Assembly: GCF_014652815.1 (NCBI RefSeq)
Contig: NZ_BMZN01000002.1
Span: 1-64,000, forward strand
DNA from: Alcaligenes pakistanensis
Lineage (GTDB): Bacteria; Pseudomonadota; Gammaproteobacteria; Burkholderiales; Burkholderiaceae_B
DNA length: 64,000 nucleotides
Direction of reading: 5' to 3'
The position numbers were made by a program, and so were the translations under genes. The first letter of the stretch is position 1. Each line of letters starts with the position of its first letter. Shown piece by piece: positions 24,666 to 34,900 of the stretch. The notes under the pieces are model-generated. The model was not told the origin of the DNA. It made no database searches and saw only the letters and a list, made by a program, of their open reading frames with translations.

Positions 24666-24774
24666 TAAAAGGCGCTGCCTCGCGCCAGCCAAGGGGTGCA
24701 CCGATTATTTTTGATCGTATACTGCTTCTTGGTACTGGGCTTGTCCTGCGGCAAACCGGCATTTAGGAGGATGT

Positions 24775-26352
24775 ATGTTGCGCGCACCTGTTGCAGCTGT
24801 ATTGATGGTGGGAATGGTTGGGTCGGCATGGGCGGCAACGCTGCCCTCGGCTCAAGGTGAAGTTCAGGCGCACGAACATCATGAACGAATACTGAGCTTG
24901 CAGCACAATGAGCTGGTGCAAGGCACCTGGCAGCACAGTGGTGATGTGACTCTGGAGTTGTTCGGCCCGGACGGCAAAGTGATTCGTCACTGGGCGGATA
25001 CTCCGGAGCGCGGTAGCCCTTTTGGTTTTATTGCTAGCACGGCCGGTGAGTATCGTTTGCGTGTGTTGGGTCAGGGCGAGTATCAGTGGCAGGTTAAATC
25101 GCTTACTGCTCCTCAAACGCCCGCTCAGGCCGAGCCTTTACAAGGCGATGTGATCCGTCAGTGGAGCATGCGCTTGCGGGCTGGCGAGCCGTCTCGTGGC
25201 TTCTGGGATTATGTGCAGCGGGTGGGTTCTCCTTTGGTGGAGCGCTACAGCAACACGCATGATCGTGTCACGTTTGTGTGGCGTGGTGCCCAGCAGGAGG
25301 TTCGTCTGCATGGCGGGCCGTTTACGTATAGCGATCGCATGCATCGTTTGGGTGAGTCGGATATTTGGTATATCACTTACGATTTGCCGCGCGATGCCCG
25401 GTTCACGTATCGCATGGCACCGGATGTGCCTTATGTGGGGCCAGATTTGGCGCGTGAGGTGTTGCGGGCTGCTTTACAGCGTGATCCTCTTAGTAGCCAG
25501 GCTTTGCCGGAAAACAGCACAGATTTTTTTGATGGCGATTCGGTGTTGCGTTTGACGCAGGCTCCGGCCGAGGCGGTGGCTTTGGAGCCGCAGCAATTGG
25601 GTCAGGGGCAGTGGCGCACGGAGCGTTTGCCCAGCGAGGCCCTTGGGGTGGAGCGGCAGGTTCAGATTTATCAACCTGCTGGTACTCGGGCGCAGGATAT
25701 TGATCACACTTTGATTTTGTTTGATGGCCGCGACTATAAGGATTTGGCGCGGGCTCCTGCTATGTTGGATACCTTGATTGCCCAGGGGCGGGTTGCGCCT
25801 ATGTGGTTGGTGTTGGTGGACAATCCGGGTATGGCGGAGCGGGCGCGTGAGTTGCCGCCTAACGAGGCTTATATCAAGTTTCTGGATAAGGAGCTGATGC
25901 CTTGGTTGAATGCTCAGGGTGTACAGTCGGCGGCGGATAAGACGGCGATCGGTGGCTCTAGTTATGGTGGTTTGGCCGCTATGAATGCGGCTTGGCGTTT
26001 GCCTCGCTTGTTTGGCAATGTCTTGAGTATGTCGGGCTCGTTCTGGTGGGCGCCGGCTGGTGATGCCCGTGGGCAGTGGTTGACGCGTCAGATGGCGGAT
26101 TCGCCTGCTGTGCCGGTGAAGGTTTATATGAGCGCCGGGGTGTTTGAGTCTTCAGGGTCGAGTCGGGATGTCAGTCTGGTGCAGGCGAATCGACATCTGG
26201 ATGATGTGCTTAGGGCGCGGGGATATGACGTGCGCTATGTGGAAAGTGCTACAGCACATGATTTTGTGGCTTGGCGGGATGCTTTGGCCTTGGGGCTGGA
26301 GTATTTGTTTGGGATTGAGCAGGTTGAAGCTCCTGCTCAAGAAAACAAGTAG
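24775..26352 (+). CDS. periplasmic enterochelin-esterase-type hydrolase (Fes family)
   Basis: This 525-residue protein has a signal peptide ending in SAWA, an N-terminal beta-rich Fes-type domain and a C-terminal alpha/beta hydrolase. The nucleophile motif is GGSSYGG (around residue 395) and the late histidine lies in ATAHDFVAWRDAL. Fes proteins cleave the ester bonds of ferric enterobactin; this one is exported, unlike E. coli Fes. AGGAGG at 24765-24770 supports the ATG at 24775. It converges on entA at the end of the siderophore locus. Confidence 0.85.
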   Translation: MLRAPVAAVLMVGMVGSAWAATLPSAQGEVQAHEHHERILSLQHNELVQGTWQHSGDVTLELFGPDGKVIRHWADTPERGSPFGFIASTAGEYRLRVLGQGEYQWQVKSLTAPQTPAQAEPLQGDVIRQWSMRLRAGEPSRGFWDYVQRVGSPLVERYSNTHDRVTFVWRGAQQEVRLHGGPFTYSDRMHRLGESDIWYITYDLPRDARFTYRMAPDVPYVGPDLAREVLRAALQRDPLSSQALPENSTDFFDGDSVLRLTQAPAEAVALEPQQLGQGQWRTERLPSEALGVERQVQIYQPAGTRAQDIDHTLILFDGRDYKDLARAPAMLDTLIAQGRVAPMWLVLVDNPGMAERARELPPNEAYIKFLDKELMPWLNAQGVQSAADKTAIGGSSYGGLAAMNAAWRLPRLFGNVLSMSGSFWWAPAGDARGQWLTRQMADSPAVPVKVYMSAGVFESSGSSRDVSLVQANRHLDDVLRARGYDVRYVESATAHDFVAWRDALALGLEYLFGIEQVEAPAQENK

Positions 26353-26464
26353 TGCTGCGGGTTCAGGTGGCTGGACCAGGGGCGCTGTTCAGATCGGGGC
26401 AGGCTCAGGCGGTGCTGTAAGGGATGTGCGTATGCTTTTGTCCGGAGTCTTTCGGTAGGGCGAT

Positions 26465-26493
26465 AAAAAAGGGCGGAGATTCCGCCCTTTTTT
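26465..26493. terminator. bidirectional terminator between esterase gene and entA
   Basis: AAAAAAGGGCGGA, a three-base loop and TCCGCCCTTTTTT form a symmetrical hairpin with A and T runs on both sides, so it can end transcription from both convergent genes. Confidence 0.93.
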
Positions 26494-26510
26494 GTGCTTG
26501 GCTATTTTGT

Positions 26511-27293
26511 TTAGCCTTGGTCCAGTGTGGCGCCGCCGTCGACTCGCAGGTCGGACAGGGTGATGTGGCTGGCGCGGTCTGACAGCAGGAACAGGACGGC
26601 CTCTGCAATTTCTTCGGGCGTGGCGATTTTCTGCAAGGGGATGCCCAGGCGGTAGTTTTCGCCGGAACCTGCGATGACGGTTTCGCGTGAGCTGCCTTGT
26701 GCCCACATGGCTTGTTGCATGGGGGTGTCGGTGGAGCCGGGGGAGATGATGTTCACCCGGATGCCGTGCGGGGCCAATTCTAGTCCCAGGCAGCGGCTTA
26801 GTTGGGTGACGGCGGCTTTGGAGGCGGCGTAGGCTCCCATGGCGATGCGGGGGGTGGCTGCGGAGTTGGAACTAACGTTGACGATGGCGCCTTGTTTGCG
26901 CTCAATCATGCCTTTGGCCACGTTGCGGCAGACGTTAAAGACGCCGGTGGTGTTGATGGCGAAGGTGCGGTCCCATTGTTCGTTGCTCAACTCGGTGATG
27001 CGTCCCATTTGGAGGACGCCCGCTACACAGGCCAAGCGCTGGATTGGGCCCAGTTTTTCCTGGCCTTGGGCCAGGGCCTGGTCTACGGCGTCTGATTGGC
27101 TGATGTCAACCAGGTGGCAGGAGACGCGGTCACTGTAGCTGGACTGGCTCAGCTGGGTCAGGCCTTCTACGTCCAGGTCCAGGGCGATGACGCGTGCGCC
27201 ACGTTCCAGCAGTAGTCGGGTGACGGCCGCGCCGATGCCACGGGCTGCGCCCGTGACGGCGATGCATTCATCGGCAAATTCTTGTGTGTTCAT
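26511..27293 (-). CDS. entA: 2,3-dihydro-2,3-dihydroxybenzoate dehydrogenase
   Basis: This 260-residue short-chain dehydrogenase has the NAD motif TGAARGIGAA, NVSSNSA and the catalytic YAASK. It oxidises dihydro-dihydroxybenzoate to 2,3-dihydroxybenzoate. Context with entB, entC and entE makes EntA the clear assignment. It is the last gene of the biosynthetic run and is followed by a bidirectional terminator. Confidence 0.93.
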   Translation of the reverse strand: MNTQEFADECIAVTGAARGIGAAVTRLLLERGARVIALDLDVEGLTQLSQSSYSDRVSCHLVDISQSDAVDQALAQGQEKLGPIQRLACVAGVLQMGRITELSNEQWDRTFAINTTGVFNVCRNVAKGMIERKQGAIVNVSSNSAATPRIAMGAYAASKAAVTQLSRCLGLELAPHGIRVNIISPGSTDTPMQQAMWAQGSSRETVIAGSGENYRLGIPLQKIATPEEIAEAVLFLLSDRASHITLSDLRVDGGATLDQG

Positions 27294-27306
27294 GTGTGTG
27301 TCCTGT

Positions 27307-27945
27307 TCAGGCTTGCAGGCTGTCCTGGATCTCGGCGCAGGTCAGGCTGACGCCGCAGCGTTGCGAGACATGGCGGATGGCCTGGTGGTGTTCTTCCAGC
27401 GAGAAGTCGGCCACGCCGTCGATAGCCAGGAAGGGTTGCACGTCTTGCATGAAGGCTTCCAGTGCGGTGGTCATGCAGCCGATGTGGGCGTAGACGCCGG
27501 TGATGATCAACTGGTCGCGGCCCAGTTCGCGCAATTGTTCACGTAGATCCGAGCGTTGGAAGGCGCTGTAGCGCCATTTGGTCAGCATGATGTCAGTGTC
27601 GGCCGGTGCCAGTTCGGGCACGACGGCTTGCTGCTCATGAAATTCTGTTGCAGTCAGGCCAGGGCCCCAGAAGTCGTTCAGCAGGGCGCGGTCTTCTTTG
27701 GGTTGCTCGGTGGGCTGGGCGGTGTAGAACACAGGGATGCCCAGCTTTTGGCAAGTCGCACGCAGGGCGGCGATGCGTTCGATCAGCATGGGGATAGGAG
27801 CCTGGTTCATATCGTATTTCTGCAGAAAGTAGGTCTGCATGTCGTGAATGAGCAGGGCGGCACGATTTGCCTGGGGGCGCCAGTTGACGCGGTTGGCTAC
27901 GGGGGTTTGAGGCAGCTCGTAGCTGGGCAGCGCGTGAATGGTCAT
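27307..27945 (-). CDS. entB: isochorismatase without carrier domain
   Basis: This 212-residue protein matches the isochorismatase half of EntB (start ALPSYELPQ, active region IHDMQTYFLQKYD, then GVYAHIGCMTTALEAF). It hydrolyses isochorismate to dihydro-dihydroxybenzoate and pyruvate. E. coli EntB is about 285 residues and ends with an aryl carrier domain. Here the chain stops at the end of the hydrolase domain, and the carrier is a separate gene at 35929-36174. Confidence 0.92.
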   Translation of the reverse strand: MTIHALPSYELPQTPVANRVNWRPQANRAALLIHDMQTYFLQKYDMNQAPIPMLIERIAALRATCQKLGIPVFYTAQPTEQPKEDRALLNDFWGPGLTATEFHEQQAVVPELAPADTDIMLTKWRYSAFQRSDLREQLRELGRDQLIITGVYAHIGCMTTALEAFMQDVQPFLAIDGVADFSLEEHHQAIRHVSQRCGVSLTCAEIQDSLQA

Positions 27946-27959
27946 ACGTCGTGTCTCCG

Positions 27960-29165
27960 TTAAAGTGTTATGTTCTGTGCCAGACCCAATGAGTTGATCA
28001 GGGTCATGAGTTTATTGCCGGTTTCCTGGCGCTCCAGGGCAGGGACGGAGCCGTCCACAATGCCTGCGCCAGCCGATAAGGTCAGGCCTTGTTGGGTGTA
28101 ATGGCCGCAACGAATTGCCACCGCCCACTCGCCGTTGCCTTCGTGGTCGTTCCAGCCTATGGCACCGGCAAAGTAGCCGCGATCGAAGGCTTCGGTGGCC
28201 TCGATGGCCTGCATGGCGGGCTGGGTGGGCAGGCCGCACACCGCCGGTGTCGGGTGCATGGCCAGAGCCAGCTCCAGAGAGGTGACTGACGCGTCGCGCA
28301 GGCGGCCGCTGATTCGGGTGGACAAGTGCCACAAGTTGGCGGTGCTGGTCAGGCTGGGGCCGTCGGGTACGTCCAGGGAGTCGCAGAACTGGGACAGGAT
28401 GCGCACTACGTCTTGGATGACATACGCATGTTCACGCAGGTCTTTGCTGGAGGCCATCAAACCTTCGGCACTGGCCTGATCGCGTTGCGGGTCGGCAAAG
28501 CGCGGGGCTGTGCCCGCCAAGGGGTTCACGGTGACCAGATCGCCCTGACGGCGTACCAGCAGTTCGGGGCTGGCACCAAAGAACAGGTCCGGATCTTGCG
28601 GATTGCCGCCCGGCAAGGGCAGGGCGTAGGTATAACCAGCGGGATTGCTGTGGAGCATATTGCTCAACACAGTCTGACGATCCAGGGCTTCGTTCAGCGT
28701 GATGGTGACGGTGCGGGCCATCACGGTTTTGGAGATGTTCTGTTCGCGCATTGTTGCCAGAATGCGGCTGACGCTGTCTTCGTAGCCTTCGCCGTCGGGC
28801 AGCAGGCTCTGGTTGGCAATGGTATTGCCGGATTTGGCCAGCGGGGGGCGCTGGACCGGGCGCAGCAAGACGGGATCGCGCCGGTATTCTTTGGGGACGC
28901 GCAAATAGGCTTCACGAGCGGGGTTAAAGGGGATGATACCCAGTAACAAGGGGGCGTCCAGACCTTGCTGAGCTGCTTGTACCAGCAAGGTTTGGGCATC
29001 CGTCAGCAATTGTCCTTGGGCATTATGGGTATGCCGCTCCAATGCCGTGCCGTGTGCCATCAAACTGATGGTGGGAGAGGCAAATACGCTGCTGTCGGCC
29101 TGATATTGCTTTAACCATTCTTCAATGGTGGCATGGCGGACTTGGTCGTCGATACGGCTAGTCAT
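27960..29165 (-). CDS. entC: isochorismate synthase
   Basis: This 401-residue chorismate-binding enzyme shows PLAGTAPRF, SKDLREHAYV, HPTPAVCGLP and AGAGIVDGS, which fit the EntC/DhbC group rather than TrpE or PabB. It converts chorismate to isochorismate, the first step of dihydroxybenzoate synthesis. AAAGGA is well placed before the ATG at 29165. entB follows after 14 bp. Confidence 0.94.
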   Translation of the reverse strand: MTSRIDDQVRHATIEEWLKQYQADSSVFASPTISLMAHGTALERHTHNAQGQLLTDAQTLLVQAAQQGLDAPLLLGIIPFNPAREAYLRVPKEYRRDPVLLRPVQRPPLAKSGNTIANQSLLPDGEGYEDSVSRILATMREQNISKTVMARTVTITLNEALDRQTVLSNMLHSNPAGYTYALPLPGGNPQDPDLFFGASPELLVRRQGDLVTVNPLAGTAPRFADPQRDQASAEGLMASSKDLREHAYVIQDVVRILSQFCDSLDVPDGPSLTSTANLWHLSTRISGRLRDASVTSLELALAMHPTPAVCGLPTQPAMQAIEATEAFDRGYFAGAIGWNDHEGNGEWAVAIRCGHYTQQGLTLSAGAGIVDGSVPALERQETGNKLMTLINSLGLAQNITL

Positions 29166-29234
29166 AGGAGTCCTTTGTGGGGCAAGGGTTTTGCCAGCCG
29201 CGCCCCTTTTGATGGCAGGGGCGCGTCGGGCGGC

Positions 29235-30632
29235 TTACTTCAGGTGAATACGCGTGATGCGGTCAGCTGTCTGGTCGTCCTTACCTTTGGACTTGTTGAC
29301 CAGGTAGGCATTGCCTTCGCCATCCAGCGAGACGTGGTTGGCGTAGCTGCCGCCGTCCAGGTTGGCAACGATTTCGCCTTTACCGTTCACGACGGTCACT
29401 GTGCCTGCACCGCGCGAAGCGACGTAAGCCAGGGATGTCTTGGGATCAAAGACCACGTTCAAAGCACCCGCGCCGATTTTGATGTCGTGCTGAATAGCAC
29501 CGTCTTTGGCGTTGATGATCAGCAGGTTGTCGCTGCCTTGGGCGGCTACATAGACTTGATCATTTTTGCTGTCTACCGAAACGCCAGCCAGCCCACGTGC
29601 GCCAGGAATGGGGAACACGGTTTGGGCATTGCCGTTTTTCAGATCCACAATGATCAGCTCATTGGTGCTGGCGCTGACCGTGTACAGGCGGTCCTTTTCT
29701 GCGTCCAGGATCAGGCTCATGCTGCCGGGCTTGTTGCGGGTCTTGGATTGCAGCTCAATAGAGTCAAGCTGGGTCAGCTTTTTCGCATCGAACACGGCCA
29801 GGGTTTCAGCGCCGGGCGAGGACACGTAAACACGGTTGGTCTTTTCGTCCACAACCACATCACGTGGGTGGCTGACGACGCCGTCTTCAAACTGTTTGAC
29901 CAGTTTCAGGTCTTTCTGGCTGTAAACAGCGATGGAGCTGCTGCGGGTGTTGGAGACCCAGACATTGCCTTGCTTGTCGTCCACGTCCACACCGTAAACG
30001 GCTTGAACCTGACCATCATCACGGCCTTTCTGGGCAGCAGGCGTCACGCTGGCTTCAACAGCCAAGGTTTGGGCGTTAACTTTGACCAGCTGGGATTGCT
30101 TGACGGGTGGGCGGCCCACGGCGGAGGTCACGAACAGCACTTTGTTCTTTGGACTGTAAGCGCTTTGGTACAAGCCGGGCACCAGGTGCTGGGATTGCAG
30201 CTCGAACTTGTCTTGGCCGCTCAGTTCAACTTTAGGGGAAACCTTCAGGTTGAAGACACCGGCGGTCGAAGGCTTGCTGACCTGCATGACCACGGGGTGC
30301 ACACCGACAGCAGCGTCAGCTGGGATGGCAACGGTGGTGCTCAGATTGCCTTCTTTATCGGCGACCAGGGCGGTAGGAGTCAGCGTATGGCCGTTTTGCA
30401 GCAAGATGACTTCCTGACCGGGGGCGAAACCACGGCCTGCCAGCTGGGCTTCGGCGCCTGCATAGACCACGCCAGCGGCATTCAAGGAACCGCGAAAGTC
30501 AGCATCAGGCTGGTCAAAGGCGGGGGCAGCAAAGGCATTGGCCAGGGACAAGGACAGGACGGCTGCGCTCAGGCCGGCCTTACGCAGCAAGGCTGCAGGG
30601 GTACGGCGAATGCAATTGACATTGATTAGCAT
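29235..30632 (-). CDS. exported YncE-like beta-propeller protein
   Basis: This 465-residue protein has a signal peptide (cut near NAFA), an Ig-like or short beta domain (about 40-130) and a seven-bladed YncE-type propeller with repeated blade phrases (VYGVDVDDKQGNVWV, NRVYVSSPGAETLAVFD, DQVYVAAQGSDNLLII, SLAYVASRGAGTVTVV). YncE of E. coli is periplasmic and iron-regulated; its function is unknown. Its location between the exporter and entC suggests a link to siderophore handling in the periplasm. Confidence 0.83.
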   Translation of the reverse strand: MLINVNCIRRTPAALLRKAGLSAAVLSLSLANAFAAPAFDQPDADFRGSLNAAGVVYAGAEAQLAGRGFAPGQEVILLQNGHTLTPTALVADKEGNLSTTVAIPADAAVGVHPVVMQVSKPSTAGVFNLKVSPKVELSGQDKFELQSQHLVPGLYQSAYSPKNKVLFVTSAVGRPPVKQSQLVKVNAQTLAVEASVTPAAQKGRDDGQVQAVYGVDVDDKQGNVWVSNTRSSSIAVYSQKDLKLVKQFEDGVVSHPRDVVVDEKTNRVYVSSPGAETLAVFDAKKLTQLDSIELQSKTRNKPGSMSLILDAEKDRLYTVSASTNELIIVDLKNGNAQTVFPIPGARGLAGVSVDSKNDQVYVAAQGSDNLLIINAKDGAIQHDIKIGAGALNVVFDPKTSLAYVASRGAGTVTVVNGKGEIVANLDGGSYANHVSLDGEGNAYLVNKSKGKDDQTADRITRIHLK

Positions 30633-30729
30633 CTTTTAATCCTAAATAAAGGTTCGGTCGACAAGATGGTCCATGTAGGAGATCTTTCTACAGGCGTGCA
30701 ACAGGCGTGGGTAGAACAAAATCGAGATG

Positions 30730-31980
30730 TCAGGCATGAGGAGGACCATCCTGTTTACGGGCCGAACGCAGGCCTTGATTGAAAATTCCGAAACCACCCG
30801 CCACAGCCGCACAGGCCAAACCACCCACGGCGACGGCCACGGCTGGGCTGAGCAGGCGGGACAAATAGCCCATCTGCATATTGCCCAGAGCTTGGCCCAG
30901 GGAATACTGCGTCATCCACAGGCTGGAGACGCGGCCCAGTAGGTAGTCCGGGGTGTGATGTTGAACCAGCGCCATGCGCATGATTTTGGAAATGGTATCG
31001 GCCGCACCCATGATGGCTAGGCAAATCAGGGCCCACCACAAGGTGGGTTGCAAGGACAAGGCGGCGACAGCCAAACCCCAGATCAGCACGGCAAGCACAA
31101 TGGCGGCACCGGGACGGGAGACTTGGCGGCACCAGCCACTGGATAGTGCGGCCAGTGTTGCGCCTACGGCAGGGGCGGCATACAGATAGCCGGTGGCGGT
31201 GGCGCCCATTTTTAAAATGGTGTCGCCCCACTCGGGCATCAGGGCCAAAGGCGTCGCCAGAATCAAGGCGGCCAGATCGATCAGCAACAAGGCACGTAGC
31301 AAGGGGTGGCTGGCGACAAAGGCCAGACCATCGCGCAGGGATTGGAAGGCGTTTTTCTGCGCTTGTTTACCGGCTTGGGGAGGCAGCGGAGGCAGGGCAC
31401 GCAGCAGCAAGGGGGTGACGATGACACCGCACAGCACAATGACGTAGCAAAAAACCAGGCCGGGGCCGGCGATCAGCACGCCAGCCAGTGCGGGGCCAAT
31501 GATGCCGCCCAACTGCATCGCCAAACCGGACAGGGCAGCGGCAGCGGCCAGCTTGTCGCGCCCCACCAGGGCAGGGGTGGCTGACATCATCGCCGGGACG
31601 CTAATTCCGCCCGCAGCACCACCAATAGCGGCAGCCACGTAGATCAGCCAGACCTGTGGGTTGGGCAGCAAGGTATTGATCAGGAACAGCACCACGCTGA
31701 TGATGTAGACGCTGCGTGACCAGACCATCAAGCTGCGTCTGTCCATGCGGTCAGACAAGACACCGCCCACAATCAGCGCCAGCACCATCGGTGTGGCCAT
31801 GGACACGTTCAGGAAGGCAACGGCCACACTGGATTTTGTCAGCTCATACAACTGCACACTGGCGGCCACCATCAGCATGCCGGTAACCAGCACGGTGGCG
31901 GCGCGAGCGAAGTAGGCAAAGCGGAATGCCCGGCTTTCGATCAGCGGTGAAATATCCAGGAAAAAACGTCTTACAGACAT
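30730..31980 (-). CDS. EntS-like MFS siderophore exporter
   Basis: This 416-residue protein has about twelve membrane segments and the MFS loop GGVLSDRMDRRSL after the second one. Similarity in the first part (ESRAFRFAYFARAATVLVTGML) is to the EntS/DHA3 group that exports enterobactin. It lies 3 bp after the entF stop, so export is probably made together with the synthetase. Confidence 0.85.
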   Translation of the reverse strand: MSVRRFFLDISPLIESRAFRFAYFARAATVLVTGMLMVAASVQLYELTKSSVAVAFLNVSMATPMVLALIVGGVLSDRMDRRSLMVWSRSVYIISVVLFLINTLLPNPQVWLIYVAAAIGGAAGGISVPAMMSATPALVGRDKLAAAAALSGLAMQLGGIIGPALAGVLIAGPGLVFCYVIVLCGVIVTPLLLRALPPLPPQAGKQAQKNAFQSLRDGLAFVASHPLLRALLLIDLAALILATPLALMPEWGDTILKMGATATGYLYAAPAVGATLAALSSGWCRQVSRPGAAIVLAVLIWGLAVAALSLQPTLWWALICLAIMGAADTISKIMRMALVQHHTPDYLLGRVSSLWMTQYSLGQALGNMQMGYLSRLLSPAVAVAVGGLACAAVAGGFGIFNQGLRSARKQDGPPHA

Positions 31981-31983
31981 GGC

Positions 31984-34900
31984 TTATACATCGAGTTCAG
32001 GTTGGGCTTGTGCCTGTTCGGCAAAAGCCATGGCCGATTCCATCAGCGGGGCCATGATGGCCACGGCTTCAGTACCGGTCAAATGAGCGTGCAGGGAGGC
32101 AATATCATGCACGTCCAACTGCCCTGCATAGGGCTGCCACAAGTCGGGATGCAATTGCGTGCCTGCGTGATCCAGAGCAGCGCGGAAGTACAGCATGGAG
32201 CCGTCATACGTGTGATGTTCGTACAGACGCACCAGACGGTTATTGTTTTCCACCACCTGGAACACGCTGTCCAGACGCGTGTCGGGCAACTCCGCCAGCG
32301 GGTGAGCACTGCGCTTGAGAAAGTCCACCACACCATGCCGGGTCAGGGACACATCGGGCAAGCTGTCCGGGTCGTGGCCGGCAATATGCAGCAGCGCTTT
32401 GTAGATGGCATTGGGCTCGGGTGCCGGTTCGTTGCGCCAGGCGTCGCTAGGGTAAGCGTCCAGCAGGGACAGCATACCGACCAGCTGGCCGCGACGGCGC
32501 AGTTCGACGGCCATCGCCTGAGCAATAATGCCGCCCACTGACCAGCCTGCCAGATGGTAGGGGCCGTGGGGCTGCACGTGTTCGATACGGTCTACATAGA
32601 CCTTGGCCATCGCATCCAGACTGCTATCCAGACCCAGCGAAGGATCAGACAGCACACTGGCTTGCAAACCATAAACAGCACGGCCAGGGGGCAGATGACG
32701 CGCCAGCGCGCCATAGCACCAGGACAGGCCACCAGCCGGGTGAATCACAAATAGCGCAGGCTGTTCGTTCTGACCTGGGCGCAAGGTGATGATGGGGCCA
32801 AAGCCATCGGCAGCTGTACTACCTGCCTGATCCAGATGCTTGGCCAGACGGGCAATGGTGGGGAATTCAAAAATAGTGCCAATCGAGACGGCTTGGCCGC
32901 GTGCTTCACGCAGTATCAAAGCCAGCTTGGCAGCCAACAAGGAATGTCCGCCCAGGGCGAAGAAGTCGTCGTCAGCGTAAAACGTGTCGCTGCTTTCCAG
33001 CACGGTGGCGAAAGCGGCGGCGATTTGTTGTTGGGTTGCGCCTTCCAGCGGCAAACCCGCCGAACGTGCTTGCAGGGCAGGTACAGGCAAAGCCTTGCGG
33101 TTCAGTTTGCCGTTGGCGGTAACGGGTAATGCGTCCAGGCTGATCCAGGCGCTGGGCACCATATAGGACGGCAAATGCTCGCCTACGTATGCCGCCAGGG
33201 TGTTGTCAGTGCACTGGCTGCCTGCTTGCGGTACCCAATAGGTCACAATCGCCATCTGGCCGGGGACATCTTCACGGGCGATAACGGCAACGTGGGCTAC
33301 CTCGGGATGGCGAGCCAGTAAGGCTTCAATTTCGCCCAGCTCGATACGTTGACCGCGTAGCTTGATCTGGTGATCTGAGCGACCCAGGAAAATAACCGCG
33401 CCATCGTCGCGCCAGCGGGCCACATCGCCGGTGGCGTACATGCGGTCGCCATGCAGGGCGTAGGGGTCGGGCACAAAGCGTTCTGCCGTCAGGTCCGGGC
33501 GGCCCCAGTAACCTTGCGCCAATTGACGACCAGCCAGGTACAGATGACCGGCTACACCGGGCGGCACGGGCTGCAACTGTTCGTCCAGAATGTACAGGGC
33601 GGTGTTCCATACGGGGAAACCGATGGGTACAGGTTGGGATTTATCGTCACGCGAAGCAGGCCAGTAGGATACGTCCACGGCAGCTTCGGTGGGGCCGTAC
33701 AGATTGTGCAGCTCGGCGTTCAGCAGGGAATGGAAGCGATCGCGGGTAGCCGCCGACAGTTCTTCACCACTGCAAAACACTAGACGCGGTGCCAGTCCGC
33801 GAGCGGCGGGCTCGTCTAGAAAAGCGGACAGCATGGAGGGCACAAAGTGCAGTACCGTGATGTGCTGATCGCGCATCAGGCGGGCAATATGGGCCGGGTC
33901 GCGGTGCGCCTGTGGGGGGGCTACGACCAAGGTCGCACCCGACAGGAAGGGTAGGAAAAACTCCCAGACCGACACATCAAAGGTGGCCGGGGTTTTTTGC
34001 AGAATGCGGTCACCGGCAGCAATGCCGTAATGCGTTTGCATCCACACCAGACGGTTGACGATGGCGTCGTGGTTGAGCAGCACGCCTTTGGGCGTACCGG
34101 TCGAGCCGGAGGTGTAGATCAGGTAAGACGGGTCGTGTGGTCCGGCGGCTGCCCAGGCTTCTGCGCTGCAGGCCTGTTCAGGCTGGGGGACCAGCAGAGT
34201 GGCGTTCAGGGTGCAATCGGCTTGGCCGACCAGCAAACGCGGCTGGGCCACACCCAGAATCTTGTTAAGGCGATCAGTGGGTTGATCCAGATCCAGAGGT
34301 AGATACGCGGCGCCAGCTCGGTGGATGGCCAGCAAGGACAGTACCAAGTTCAGCGAACGGGGCAGGGCGACGGCCACAATATCGCCCGTCTGCACGCCTG
34401 CCAGACGCAGCTGCGCGGCCAGATTGGCCGTTTGCTCGTCGATCTGGGCGTAGCTGAGTGTTTGGCCTTCAAACTCCAGGCCGCTTTGTTCTGGGTGGGC
34501 TTGTAGCTGGGCGTGGATCAGGGCCCACAGCGTAGTCTCGGGAACAGGATGTGCTGTCTGGTTAACGGTCTCAATCCAGTGATGGTGCTCCGCCTCAGTC
34601 AGCGTAGGCACGACTGATAAGGTGTCTGCTTGCAAAGCACGCAGCAGGAATTGTTCCAGACGCAGCAGATGGGTCTGAATGTGTTCTTCGGTGTACAGAC
34701 GTGGGTTGGCTTCCACTTCCAGACGCAAGCCGCCCGCATCGGGCTGGGCACGGAAGGTGAAGTTCAGGTCTTCTACCGGGCCTGCGCACAGCACGGTCTG
34801 GCTGGCCGCCAGGCCTGCTTGTTCGTAGGGGGCGTCAAAGGGCAACACATTGATGATGGGACCATGCAGCCTACGCATGCCGCCCAGCAGGCCCAGATCA

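Noticed and set aside
29133-30629. 498-codon open frame antisense to the YncE-like gene
   Set aside because: It is a shadow of a gene with a clear signal peptide and propeller repeats.
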